From BPGX01 sp035405785 (GTDB lineage: Bacteria; Bacteroidota; Bacteroidia; B-17B0; Aurantibacillaceae), in the NCBI GenBank assembly GCA_035405785.1, contig DAONJS010000001.1, forward strand, positions 496,001 to 560,000: a stretch of 64,000 bases of DNA, written 5' to 3'. The translations under genes were made by a program, and so were the position numbers. Position 1 is the stretch's first letter. Every line of letters begins with the position of its first letter. The notes beneath the pieces are model-generated. The model was not told where the DNA came from, made no database searches, and worked only from the letters and a program-made list of their open reading frames with translations. Of the stretch, positions 44,298-53,105 are shown piece after piece.

Positions 44298-45950
44298 TTA
44301 ACTACCCATAGAAACCAAAAATTCCTCATTAGATTTTGTTCTGCTCATTTGATTGATAAGGAATTCCATAGCTTCTTCGGGTTTCATATCGCTTAAATGT
44401 TTTCTTAAAATCCACATTTTGTTGAGTGTTGTTTTATCTAATAATAAATCTTCTCTTCTTGTTGATGATGCTAAAAGGTCAATAGCAGGGAATAATCTTT
44501 TATTTGCCAATCTTCTATCTAATTGAAGTTCCATATTACCTGTTCCTTTGAATTCTTCAAAAATCACTTCGTCCATTTTAGAACCTGTATCAATTAAGGC
44601 AGTAGCAATAATGGTGAGAGATCCGCCGTTTTCAATTTTTCTTGCGGCTCCAAAAAATCTTTTCGGTTTTTGTAAAGCTGTCGCTTCTACACCACCAGAT
44701 AAAACTTTTCCACTCGCAGGCATTACAGTATTGTATGCACGAGCCATACGAGTAATACTATCTAATAAAATCACTACATCATGTCCGCATTCTACTAATC
44801 TTTTAGCTTTTTCTAAAACGATGTTAGATACTCTAACATGTCTTTCTGCTGGTTCATCAAAGGTAGAAGCAATGACTTCTGCACGAACGCTTCTTTGCAT
44901 ATCCGTAACTTCTTCAGGACGCTCATCTATCAATAATATTATCAAGTATACTTCTGGATGATTATAAGATATAGCATTGGCAATTTCTTTTAAGAGCATT
45001 GTTTTACCTGTCTTTGGTTGGGCTACAATTAAACCTCTTTGCCCTTTTCCAATTGGTGCAAATAAATCTACAATTCGGGTACTTAAAGTTTCATATTGGC
45101 CTCCTGCTAATTTTAATTTCTCATAAGGGAATAAAGGAGTAAGATAATCAAATGTAACTCTATCACGAATATATGAAAGATCTCGGCCATTGACTTTTTC
45201 TATATGAATAATGGGGAAATATTTTTCGCCTTCTTTTGGAGGACGAATAGACCCACGAACTACATCACCTGTTTTTAAACCAAATGATTTGATTTGTTGA
45301 GGCGAGATATAAATATCGTCAGGAGAACTAAGGTAGTTATAATCAGCACTTCTTAAAAATCCATAACCTTCCTGAAGAACTTCTAAAACACCTTCTGCCT
45401 GAATAAGTCCATCAAAATTAAAAGTGAATTGCAATTCTTTTTTTGTTTGTTCTGGGACTTCAGGTTCTTCAATAATTGGGACTGTATTTTCTTCTTCAGT
45501 TTCAGAAATTGTAGGTTCATTCGTTTCTGTTAATTCGGAATTTGTTGATTCAGATTCGGGTATTGATTCATTTTCAAAAACTTCTTGAGAAGATAATTCT
45601 TGTACTGGGTCAGTATAATTTTCATTTTGGGTTATTTGTTCTTCATTTTTATTTTTTTCTTCTAATTGAATGGAATTAGATTTTTCAAATGATGAATTAG
45701 ATGTGTTGGTATTAGAGATTCTTTTTCTTTTTGGTTTGGTGTCAATGCTTTCATTAGTTTTATTAGTAGAAATTTGTTGTAAAATTTCTTCTTTAATTTT
45801 TTGACCTAATTCCGGATTTTTTGTTTGCTGATCAATTATTTCCAGGATAATATCAGCTTTTGCTTTGCCCTTAGTATTAATGTTGAGTTTTTGTGCTACT
45901 TCTTTGAGTTCTGATGCTTTTAAATTAGATAGTTCTTTTACAGTAAACAT
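44298..45950 (-). CDS. rho: Transcription termination factor Rho with long acidic insertion
   Basis: 550 residues, about 130 longer than E. coli Rho. Order: Rho_N domain (1-45, MFTVKELSNLKASELKEVA), an acidic Glu/Thr/Ser/Asn-rich linker (about 65-165) that should be disordered, RNA-binding cold-shock-like domain (EGVLEVLQEGYGFLRS), then the ATPase with Walker A QPKTGKTMLLKEIA, RPEEVTDMQR and the Q/R loops (GGVEATALQKPKRFFGAAR). Long insertions are usual in Bacteroidota Rho and may extend RNA binding. A promoter match at 46141-46172 implies a leader of about 185 bases, long enough for Rho autoregulation. Confidence 0.95.
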   Translation of the reverse strand: MFTVKELSNLKASELKEVAQKLNINTKGKAKADIILEIIDQQTKNPELGQKIKEEILQQISTNKTNESIDTKPKRKRISNTNTSNSSFEKSNSIQLEEKNKNEEQITQNENYTDPVQELSSQEVFENESIPESESTNSELTETNEPTISETEEENTVPIIEEPEVPEQTKKELQFTFNFDGLIQAEGVLEVLQEGYGFLRSADYNYLSSPDDIYISPQQIKSFGLKTGDVVRGSIRPPKEGEKYFPIIHIEKVNGRDLSYIRDRVTFDYLTPLFPYEKLKLAGGQYETLSTRIVDLFAPIGKGQRGLIVAQPKTGKTMLLKEIANAISYNHPEVYLIILLIDERPEEVTDMQRSVRAEVIASTFDEPAERHVRVSNIVLEKAKRLVECGHDVVILLDSITRMARAYNTVMPASGKVLSGGVEATALQKPKRFFGAARKIENGGSLTIIATALIDTGSKMDEVIFEEFKGTGNMELQLDRRLANKRLFPAIDLLASSTRREDLLLDKTTLNKMWILRKHLSDMKPEEAMEFLINQMSRTKSNEEFLVSMGS

Positions 45951-46140
45951 AATTTTTTGGTTTAATAAATATAAATAGAATGCAATTCATTAAAGATCTT
46001 ACATTTTTTATTGAAATATGCCCTTATTGAATTGGGCTTTAAATGTGAATTGAAGTACATTAAAAAAAATTATTCGGAACAATGAATATGTGTTTTGATT
46101 AAATGGGAAAAAATTTTAAACAAAGAGTTTAACGATGGGG

Positions 46141-46172
46141 CAAATATAATTAAAATAATATAATTGTAGAAA
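46141..46172 (-). promoter_or_regulatory. rho promoter (TTTC-N20-TATATTTG) with a long leader
   Basis: On the minus strand TTTC (46169-46172) and TATATTTG (46141-46148) are 20 bp apart, a near-consensus Bacteroidetes promoter; it even shares the TATATTTGCCCC context of the suf promoter. The leader to the rho ATG at 45950 is about 185 bases and holds a small GCCC/GGGC hairpin (46020-46037). Confidence 0.55.
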
Positions 46173-46209
46173 AAATTATTTTTTAAAATAGAATTTTGAA
46201 GTTGAAAAA

Positions 46210-47508
46210 TTACAAGCTCCAGTAAGTCAATTTTTTTATTTTATCTTTGTAAATTCCTTTAATATCTACAAGAATACCTTTTGGTTTAAGTAATTTTTCA
46301 AAATCTTTTTCGGTTAAGGACAAATATTCTTTGTGTGGAACAGCCACAATCACGGCATCATAATTTTTGTTTTTTGGCTTGCTAATAAGTTTAAGTCCAT
46401 ATTCGTGTTCTACCTCTTTTTTATCTGCATGAGGGTCTACAATATCTACTTTTACAGAATAAGACATTAGTTCTTTTACAATATCTGCTACTTTTGTATT
46501 GCGAACATCAGAAACATTTTCTTTAAATGTAAAACCAAGTATGAGTACTTTTGCATTGCGAGGATTTTTTCCTGAAGCAATGATTTTTTTCACAGTATTT
46601 TTTGCTACATAAAAACCCATACTATCGTTAATATATCTTCCACCATTGATAATACGAGCATGATAACCTAATGATTCGGCTTTGTATGTCAGATAATAAG
46701 GATCAACGCCTATACAATGTCCGCCTACAAGCCCAGGATAAAATTTCAGAAAGTTCCATTTTGTACCTGCGGCTTCTAATACATCATAAGTATTGATACC
46801 CATTCTTGAAAAGATGATAGAAAGTTCGTTCATCAATGCGATATTGACATCTCTTTGTGTATTTTCAATAATTTTTGCGGCTTCTGCTACTTTGATGCTC
46901 TTTGCTTTGAAAACACCGGGTTCTACAATAATGCTATAAACTTTTGCTATTTCTTCCAAACTTTCTTTATCGCATCCTGAAACTACTTTGACAATTTTTG
47001 TAATTGTATGTTCTTTATCACCGGGATTTATTCTTTCAGGAGAATAACCAACTTTAAAATCTTTGCAGAATTTCATTCCTGATTCTTTTTCTAAAACGGG
47101 CACACAATCTTCTTCTGTGCAACCGGGATAAACAGTGGATTCAAATACGACATAATCGCCTTTTTTGAGTGCCTTACCAACAGTATGGCAGGCAGAAAGT
47201 AATGGTTTTAAATCTGGCAAATTATGTTCGTCAATTGGTGTAGGCACTGCGACAATAAAGAAATTGGCTTTTTTTAAATCATATGGATTGGATGTAAATT
47301 CAATATCAGAATTATCAAATTCAGAAGGAGGTAACTCATTGCTTGGATCAATTTTTTTCTTCATCATTTTAACTCTTTCTTCATTGATGTCAAAACCAAT
47401 GACTTTAACTTTTTTTGCAAATGCTAATGCAATTGGCAATCCAACATAACCAAGCCCTATAACTGCAATACTTTTTTTCTTATTTAAAATATCTTTTGAG
47501 ATGCTCAT
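46210..47508 (-). CDS. Nucleotide-sugar dehydrogenase (UDP-HexNAc dehydrogenase, WbpO/TviB-like)
   Basis: 432 residues of the UDP-glucose/GDP-mannose dehydrogenase family. The N-terminal NAD site is AVIGLGYVGLPIALAFA. The middle domain has the catalytic cysteine in GGHCIGVDPYYLTYKAE. VAVPTPIDEHNLPDLKPL and the overall length point to the UDP-GlcNAc/UDP-GalNAc 6-dehydrogenases (WbpO, TviB) rather than UDP-glucose dehydrogenase. It oxidises the C6 alcohol to a uronic acid for a surface polysaccharide. It is the last of three co-directional genes and follows the Gfo/Idh gene by 4 bp. Confidence 0.88.
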   Translation of the reverse strand: MSISKDILNKKKSIAVIGLGYVGLPIALAFAKKVKVIGFDINEERVKMMKKKIDPSNELPPSEFDNSDIEFTSNPYDLKKANFFIVAVPTPIDEHNLPDLKPLLSACHTVGKALKKGDYVVFESTVYPGCTEEDCVPVLEKESGMKFCKDFKVGYSPERINPGDKEHTITKIVKVVSGCDKESLEEIAKVYSIIVEPGVFKAKSIKVAEAAKIIENTQRDVNIALMNELSIIFSRMGINTYDVLEAAGTKWNFLKFYPGLVGGHCIGVDPYYLTYKAESLGYHARIINGGRYINDSMGFYVAKNTVKKIIASGKNPRNAKVLILGFTFKENVSDVRNTKVADIVKELMSYSVKVDIVDPHADKKEVEHEYGLKLISKPKNKNYDAVIVAVPHKEYLSLTEKDFEKLLKPKGILVDIKGIYKDKIKKLTYWSL

Positions 47509-47512
47509 AAAA

Positions 47513-48583
47513 TTATTTTTTTTGTAATAATTCTTTTTGTGTAGAAAATGGATGTTTTTTTGAAATTAGATATTCAGGTCTTTGTTGATAAATTCTTTCA
47601 ATGATATTTACGACTTTTAATCCTTCTAATGCATTTGTAGTAGCCGTTTGATTTTCAGTTAATGTTTTTACAACATTTTCAATTACATAATGATGATTAT
47701 TTGCAGAGCCTTTATATGGACCATAATCATTAGCAGGATTGGTAGGAGCAAGTTCAGGCATAATATAATTTTTAATATGACAGTATTCTACTTTATCCAT
47801 ATACTGTCCGCCTACTTTTACAGAACCGTTGCTGCCAATTACTGTAATGGAAGATTCTAAATTTTTATCCCAAACAGATGTAGAATAATTGATACACCCA
47901 ATACCTTGATTGACAAATTCAAATTGAACTATACCGCTATCTTCAAAATCAGTAAGATTTTGGTGATTGAAATCAGCAAAGATGGCTTTGATGTTTTTAA
48001 TATCGCCAAAAATCCAATATAATAAATCTATCCAGTGAGAAAATTGTGTAAATAATGTGCCACCATCTAATTCCTGTGAGCCCTTCCAATTTTTACCTGT
48101 GTAATATCTTTCATCTCTGTTCCAGTAACAATTCAATTGAACAATGTAAATATCTCCAATGATTTTTTTATCTACAATTTCTTTTAGCCAAACAGATGGA
48201 GGAGAATATCTATTTTGCATTACGCAAAATACCTGCTTATGATATTTAAGTGCTGTATAAATTATTTTTTCAGCATCTGCGGTGGTGAGTGCAAGAGGTT
48301 TTTCTACAACTACATGTTTTTTATGTGATAAACAATCAATGGCTTGTTGAGCATGAAGTCCATTAGGCGTACATATATTAACAACATCAATTTCAGGATG
48401 ATTTTGTAACATTTCAAAATAATCATTGTAAAATGGTTCTTTCAAATCATTTAAACCCAATGTGTTTTTATCTTGAATATCACATACTGCAACAAGATGG
48501 CAATGTTCGTTTCTGCGAATCATTTCTGCGTGTCGCTTTCCTATATGTCCCTGACCAATGACTGCAAAATTTATTTTTTTCAT
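47513..48583 (-). CDS. Gfo/Idh/MocA oxidoreductase, WbpB/WlbA-like
   Basis: 356 residues with Rossmann motif AVIGQGHIGKRHAEMI, the EKPLALT block (catalytic-type Lys) and the C-terminal substrate domain with YYTGKNWKGSQELDGGTLFTQ and HWIDLLYWIFGD. The context between a UDP-HexNAcA-forming dehydrogenase and a WbpD-like acetyltransferase makes it the probable 3-dehydrogenase for UDP-N-acetyl-glucosaminuronate. Cytosolic, NAD(H) dependent. The 3-aminotransferase that should follow it in the pathway is not in this window. Confidence 0.83.
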   Translation of the reverse strand: MKKINFAVIGQGHIGKRHAEMIRRNEHCHLVAVCDIQDKNTLGLNDLKEPFYNDYFEMLQNHPEIDVVNICTPNGLHAQQAIDCLSHKKHVVVEKPLALTTADAEKIIYTALKYHKQVFCVMQNRYSPPSVWLKEIVDKKIIGDIYIVQLNCYWNRDERYYTGKNWKGSQELDGGTLFTQFSHWIDLLYWIFGDIKNIKAIFADFNHQNLTDFEDSGIVQFEFVNQGIGCINYSTSVWDKNLESSITVIGSNGSVKVGGQYMDKVEYCHIKNYIMPELAPTNPANDYGPYKGSANNHHYVIENVVKTLTENQTATTNALEGLKVVNIIERIYQQRPEYLISKKHPFSTQKELLQKK

Positions 48584-48595
48584 TTTATTTTAATT

Positions 48596-49186
48596 TTATT
48601 CTATGCGGGTTACTTTACCATTTTTCAGAAGATATTTTTGTCCGCTTTCGGGACAAATAGCGATACAATTTTCGTCAAAATTTAAGCGATGACCATATTC
48701 ACTGACCCAACCAATTTGTCTTGCTGGATTGCCAACAACAAGAGCATAATCAGGTACTTCTTTTGTAACGACAGCACCTGCCCCTACAAAAGCATATTGT
48801 CCGATATTGTGTCCGCAAACAATTGTAGCATTAGCACCGATGGATGCACCTTTCTTTACTATTGTAGTCATATATTGATCTCTGCGAGGCACTGCACTTC
48901 TTGGATTGATGACATTAGTAAAAACCATTGAAGGTCCTAAAAAAACATCGTCTTCACATATCACACCTGTGTAAATGGATACATTATTTTGCACTTTTAC
49001 ATTGTTTCCTAAAACTACTTTTGGAGACACTACAACATTTTGACCAATATTACAATTTTCACCAATAATACATTCAGGCATAATGTGAGAAAAATGCCAT
49101 ATTTTAGTGCCTTTTCCAATTTTACAACCTTCATCAATAACAGCAGTAGGATGTGCAAAATAATCTTTTTGTTCTGATGTATTCAT
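48596..49186 (-). CDS. Left-handed beta-helix N-acetyltransferase, WbpD/WlbB-like
   Basis: 196 residues of hexapeptide repeats (AVIDEGCKIGKGTKIWHF, NCNIGQNVVVSPKVVLG, VKKGASIGANATIVCG). The VFTNVINPRSAVPRRDQY loop and the small C-terminal domain after VVGNPARQIGWVSEYG are typical of WbpD/WlbB, which acetylate the 3-amino group of UDP-GlcNAc3NA using acetyl-CoA. First gene of the three-gene sugar cluster, preceded by a consensus promoter. The product would be used in an O-antigen or similar glycan. Confidence 0.87.
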   Translation of the reverse strand: MNTSEQKDYFAHPTAVIDEGCKIGKGTKIWHFSHIMPECIIGENCNIGQNVVVSPKVVLGNNVKVQNNVSIYTGVICEDDVFLGPSMVFTNVINPRSAVPRRDQYMTTIVKKGASIGANATIVCGHNIGQYAFVGAGAVVTKEVPDYALVVGNPARQIGWVSEYGHRLNFDENCIAICPESGQKYLLKNGKVTRIE

Positions 49187-49203
49187 CGCTTAAAAATAAG
49201 TCG

Positions 49204-49235
49204 CAAATATCAATGAAAATACTTAATTAAGCAAA
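49204..49235 (-). promoter_or_regulatory. Promoter of the uronic-sugar operon (TTTG-N20-GATATTTG)
   Basis: On the minus strand an exact TTTG -33 (49232-49235) is 20 bp upstream of GATATTTG (49204-49211), one mismatch from TAnnTTTG. The -7 element ends 17 bp before the acetyltransferase ATG. It is one of the best promoter matches in the window. Confidence 0.65.
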
Positions 49236-49275
49236 TATTTTTCAACTGAAGTTATTTAATTATTTTTATGGACAA

Positions 49276-49356
49276 ATGGAACTCTATGATTGAGAACTTA
49301 TGAATGAATTTGCTCATTCCTCTTTATCCTTGTTCGCAATCGTGTTCGTTTCATTT
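49276..49356 (+). repeat. Copy 1 of an ~80-bp repeated leader (second copy at 61339-61415)
   Basis: Two blocks are shared with the region upstream of mtgA: ATGGAACTCTATGATTGAGA... (49276-49299; 2 mismatches in 24) and TTCGCAATCGTGTTCGTTTC... (49333-49356; 5 mismatches in 24). The spacing between blocks differs by only four bases. It lies 35 bp before the nnr ATG. It may be a dispersed repeat or a shared regulatory leader. Confidence 0.65.
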
Positions 49357-49364
49357 AATAGTTT

Positions 49365-49378
49365 GTGTAAATTTACAC
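49365..49378 (+). promoter_or_regulatory. 14-bp perfect palindrome at the nnr start region
   Basis: GTGTAAATTTACAC is its own reverse complement and lies 12 bp before the ATG at 49391. It includes TAAATTTA (49368-49375), close to the TAnnTTTG -7 box and similar to the glmS TAACTTTACA, so an operator overlapping the promoter is plausible. Confidence 0.45.
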
Positions 49379-49390
49379 GCAATAAAAATT

Positions 49391-50923
49391 ATGAAAATAC
49401 TGAATGCTCAACAAATAAAAGAAGTAGATGCATGTTCCATTCAAATGCAAAATATTGAATCTATTGATTTAATGGAAAGAGCGGCTACTGTTTTTTATAG
49501 AGAGTTATTAAAGTATATTAGACCATCTGAAAAAGTGCATATTTTCTGTGGTAAAGGCAATAATGGAGGTGATGGTTTGGCAATATCAAGAATGCTTTTA
49601 GAATGTGGTTTTAATGTGGGCGTAATTATTGTTGAGCATACAAATAATACTTCAAAAGATTTTAGTATCAATTATGATAGATTATTAAAATTGAAAGGTT
49701 TTGATTTTATTATAGAAGCAAAGAGTGTAGAGGATTTGAAAAAAATTAAGATTGATAATTCAACCATTTGTGTAGATGCTATTCTTGGAAGTGGTGTAAA
49801 TAAGCCATCTGTAGGAATTATTAAAGATACAATTGATTTTATTAATCAAAATTACAGAAAAATTTTTAGTGTAGATGTGCCGTCGGGATTATTTCTGGAT
49901 AAATTAAATGATAAACATGATAGCATTATCAGGGCTAATTATACTTTTACATTTCAATTGCCAAAATTATCTTTTTTGTTTCCTGAAAACGCCGAATATA
50001 CAGGTGAATGGAAGGTTCTGGATATTGGATTATCAAGTGAATGTATAGAAAAACATACTACTAATTTTTTTGCTATTGATAAATCTCTTATTAAAACATT
50101 TTACAAAAAGAGAAGTGATGTAAGTGCAAAGTGGGATTATGGGCATTGTTTGATAATTGCAGGTAGTTATTCTATACGAGGTGCGGCTGTAATGTGTGCA
50201 GGTAGTGCATTAAGAAGTGGATGTGGATTAGTAAGCGTTCATAGTGTTCAAAGTGTTTTAAATGCTGTTATTCAAAAATATCCTGAATGTATTTTGAGTA
50301 TTGATAAATCATCTGAATTTATTAGCTCAGTTCCTGAATTGAAAAAATATAATGCTATTGCAATAGGTAGTGGAATGGGCTGTAATTATCAAACAGCAGA
50401 TGTTTTGAGAAATCTTTTAGAATGCAAGGAGTCCAAAAAAATTGTGATAGATGCAGATGGATTAAATTGTATTGCTCAAAATAAAGAGTTTTTAAAATTA
50501 TTTTCTCAACATCAAATTATATTAACACCACATATAAAAGAATTTGATAGAATATTTGGAACAAGTGAAAATCATTTTGAAAGATTACAAAAAGCAATGG
50601 ATGTAGCAAAAGCGTATAATTGTGTAATAGTTTTAAAATCTGCATATACAGCGGTAGTTTTACCATCTCAAAAGGTTTATTTTTCAATAATTGCAAATAG
50701 TGGATTAGCAAAAGGCGGAAGTGGTGATGTTCTTACTGGATTGATAGCAGGATTGTGTGCAAGGGGTTACAATATTGAAGAAGCAAGTATTCTTGGTGTA
50801 TATATACATTCAATGGCAGGATATATTGCAATTAGGGAAATAAACAAAGAGTGTCTATTGCCAACAGATGTAATCAATTATTTTTCAGAAGTATTTAATG
50901 AAATTCAAGATGAGAAAAATTAG
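49391..50923 (+). CDS. nnr: Bifunctional NAD(P)HX epimerase/dehydratase (Nnr)
   Basis: 510 residues from the ATG at 49391; an in-frame ATG at 49304 lies in the repeat leader and upstream of the palindrome, so I reject it. The N-terminal YjeF_N domain (1-215) has FCGKGNNGGDGLAISR, the epimerase site. The C-terminal carbohydrate-kinase-like domain has IIAGSYSIRGAAVMCAGSALRSG (in parts) and the ADP-dependent dehydratase motif GLAKGGSGDVLTGLIAGL. Together they repair hydrated NADH/NADPH. The end overlaps the following WG-repeat gene by 26 bp. Confidence 0.93.
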   Translation: MKILNAQQIKEVDACSIQMQNIESIDLMERAATVFYRELLKYIRPSEKVHIFCGKGNNGGDGLAISRMLLECGFNVGVIIVEHTNNTSKDFSINYDRLLKLKGFDFIIEAKSVEDLKKIKIDNSTICVDAILGSGVNKPSVGIIKDTIDFINQNYRKIFSVDVPSGLFLDKLNDKHDSIIRANYTFTFQLPKLSFLFPENAEYTGEWKVLDIGLSSECIEKHTTNFFAIDKSLIKTFYKKRSDVSAKWDYGHCLIIAGSYSIRGAAVMCAGSALRSGCGLVSVHSVQSVLNAVIQKYPECILSIDKSSEFISSVPELKKYNAIAIGSGMGCNYQTADVLRNLLECKESKKIVIDADGLNCIAQNKEFLKLFSQHQIILTPHIKEFDRIFGTSENHFERLQKAMDVAKAYNCVIVLKSAYTAVVLPSQKVYFSIIANSGLAKGGSGDVLTGLIAGLCARGYNIEEASILGVYIHSMAGYIAIREINKECLLPTDVINYFSEVFNEIQDEKN

Positions 50924-52982
50924 AATTATCATATTTTTATATTCTATTTTCAATTTGTTGTTAGGGCAATCTGTAAGTAAGTTAATGCAGAGTATTCAAA
51001 ACTATGATTATTACCACACAAAGGTTTATGCATTCAAAATGTTATCATCAAAAAAGAAATTTTCAGCAGGAGCATACGCTTTAGCTTATGTCTATTATCA
51101 AGATTTTCATCCATTTCAAAATTTAGATAGTGCGGACTTGTATATTCATTTGAGCGTTATCAATTATCCTCATAAATCATATATTACAAAGTATGGAACT
51201 ATTGATAGCATTAGTATTTACAAGTTGTATGATAGTATAACATTTGCACAATTCAGAAAAATTAAAAGCAATATTCAACCGAGAGTTTATGATAATTTTT
51301 TAAGTAAGCATCCATTTGCAAGTAAAGATGTAAAAGAAAAAATTATTCAACATCAAAATCAAAAAATAATTGAATATGCACAATTGATAAATAGAAGTGA
51401 TACTACTTTTATGTTGATGACAACTTACAATCAACATCCTGAAATAAACGCTTTACAAAAAATGTTTGATAAACAAATTTTTGAAGAAACTACTATACAT
51501 CAAACAGCAGCAGAGTATCTGATGTTTTTGAGAAATTTTCCAAATAATAGAAACAGAGAACTTGCTTTACAAAGATTGTTAGATATTTATATTAAAGAAA
51601 AAAATACAGCAGGATTAAAAAGTTTTGCGAAAGAGTTTGCAAAAGACAGATATTATGCTGAACAGGCGTGGAAATGGCTATTTGTATATTCTGTCAAAAA
51701 AGTCAATAATGAAGAACTGGAAAAATTTATTGAAGAAAATCCAGAATTTCCTTTTAAGAAGGAAATAATTACAGAGATGGAAATGAATCAAAAAATTTTA
51801 ATTCCATATACGGATACTACTGAAAGTGTTGGATTTATTGATACATCAGGAAAGTTTCAAATTCCTGCTATTTACGATGCTGTTTCTCCATTTCGTGAAA
51901 ATATCGCTGTTGTTTTTAAAAACGACTCGGCTTATTTTATCAACAAAAATCATCAAAAGATATTTGATAAAAAATTTGTAGATGCGTATTCATTCTTTAA
52001 TACCTACGCTCCTGTATTTGATGGAAAAAACTGGTATTTTATCAATAGAATGGGTGTTCAGGAATCAGAAATTTTTGAGTGGATTAGTGAGTTGTCGGCT
52101 GATAAAAATTATGTGTTTAAGAAAAATAATTTGTATGGACTTTGTGATTATAAAGGGCAAATAATTTTATCTGCATCTTTTGAAAAATTAGGTGATTTTG
52201 AAAATCATAAAGCGTATTATGTAGAAAATAATTTGTATGGTATTGTGTGGGATAATGGAAAAAAAATCCCTGCAAAATATCAATGGTTGTCTTTGTTTTA
52301 TGGAGATATTGCTATATTCAAAGAGAATAATAAGTATGGATTACTCAATGCAGATGGAGAAGAGATTTTGAGAGCAGAATATGATTTGATTTATCATTGT
52401 TTTGATGATGTATTTTTGATTATCAAAAATAAAAAGTATGGATATTTTAGTGTGAATGAAAAATGTTTTATATTTGATTTTAATCAAGATTTTATTAAAG
52501 AAAAATCAGGAGAATTAAAGTATTTCACAAATGGAAATTTTTTCAAATTAGTTTATCAAAATAAAGTTTTTGTGGGAAATAAGAATGGTATCCGCTTGAA
52601 TAAAAAATTTTATCAAGATGTAATTATTAGTAAGGATTTTATTCTTGCAAAAGATAAAAACAAATGGGGCATTGTTACTGGAAATAATTTTAATAACATC
52701 GCATTTTTATACACAGCATTTACAATTTGTGATAATCAAACAATCTTTTTACAAACACCACAATCATTTATAATAATGGACAAACAGGGTAATAAGAAAT
52801 ATAAAACAGATAACGAATTAAAATACATAACCAAGAATTACTATTATGAAGAACTTGATGAAAATGGAAAAATTATAGATGTAAATGGAAAAGTAATTGT
52901 AGACAATGTAGATAATTATTCAATAGTAGATAATTACATTGTTGTAAATAAAACTGATAAAAGTATTAGAGTAATTGAGTAG
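50898..52982 (+). CDS. Exported WG-repeat protein
   Basis: 694 residues; a second in-frame ATG at 50910 would give the tighter signal peptide (MRKIRIIIFLYSIFNLLLGQS). The N-terminal half (about 30-280) is helical and TPR-like; the C-terminal part (about 300-690) carries beta repeats of the WG type with GFIDTSGKFQIPAIYDAV, YGLCDYKGQIILSASFEKL and KYGLLNADGEEILRAEYD. WG proteins are common and functionally unassigned in Bacteroidota. The start lies within the end of nnr, suggesting coupling. Probably periplasmic. Confidence 0.8.
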   Translation: MKFKMRKIRIIIFLYSIFNLLLGQSVSKLMQSIQNYDYYHTKVYAFKMLSSKKKFSAGAYALAYVYYQDFHPFQNLDSADLYIHLSVINYPHKSYITKYGTIDSISIYKLYDSITFAQFRKIKSNIQPRVYDNFLSKHPFASKDVKEKIIQHQNQKIIEYAQLINRSDTTFMLMTTYNQHPEINALQKMFDKQIFEETTIHQTAAEYLMFLRNFPNNRNRELALQRLLDIYIKEKNTAGLKSFAKEFAKDRYYAEQAWKWLFVYSVKKVNNEELEKFIEENPEFPFKKEIITEMEMNQKILIPYTDTTESVGFIDTSGKFQIPAIYDAVSPFRENIAVVFKNDSAYFINKNHQKIFDKKFVDAYSFFNTYAPVFDGKNWYFINRMGVQESEIFEWISELSADKNYVFKKNNLYGLCDYKGQIILSASFEKLGDFENHKAYYVENNLYGIVWDNGKKIPAKYQWLSLFYGDIAIFKENNKYGLLNADGEEILRAEYDLIYHCFDDVFLIIKNKKYGYFSVNEKCFIFDFNQDFIKEKSGELKYFTNGNFFKLVYQNKVFVGNKNGIRLNKKFYQDVIISKDFILAKDKNKWGIVTGNNFNNIAFLYTAFTICDNQTIFLQTPQSFIIMDKQGNKKYKTDNELKYITKNYYYEELDENGKIIDVNGKVIVDNVDNYSIVDNYIVVNKTDKSIRVIE

Positions 52983-53105
52983 CGTGGTATAAATAACACA
53001 ATCTTTTTACAATAATGAAAATAAGAATGTAATCACAAAGAGCAAAAGAATTGGTAATCTTATTTTAGATTATTAAATTTATCAAACAATGTATTAACAT
53101 TACAA

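Noticed and set aside
49304..49390. 29-residue N-terminal extension of the Nnr protein
   Set aside because: It is encoded by the repeated leader and crosses the palindrome at 49365; the YjeF_N domain normally begins at the MKILNAQQI start.
52983..53105. Terminator between the convergent WG-repeat and permease genes
   Set aside because: Only a 6-bp AT-rich stem (TAATCT/AGATTA near 53055-53072) was found, too weak to list as a feature.
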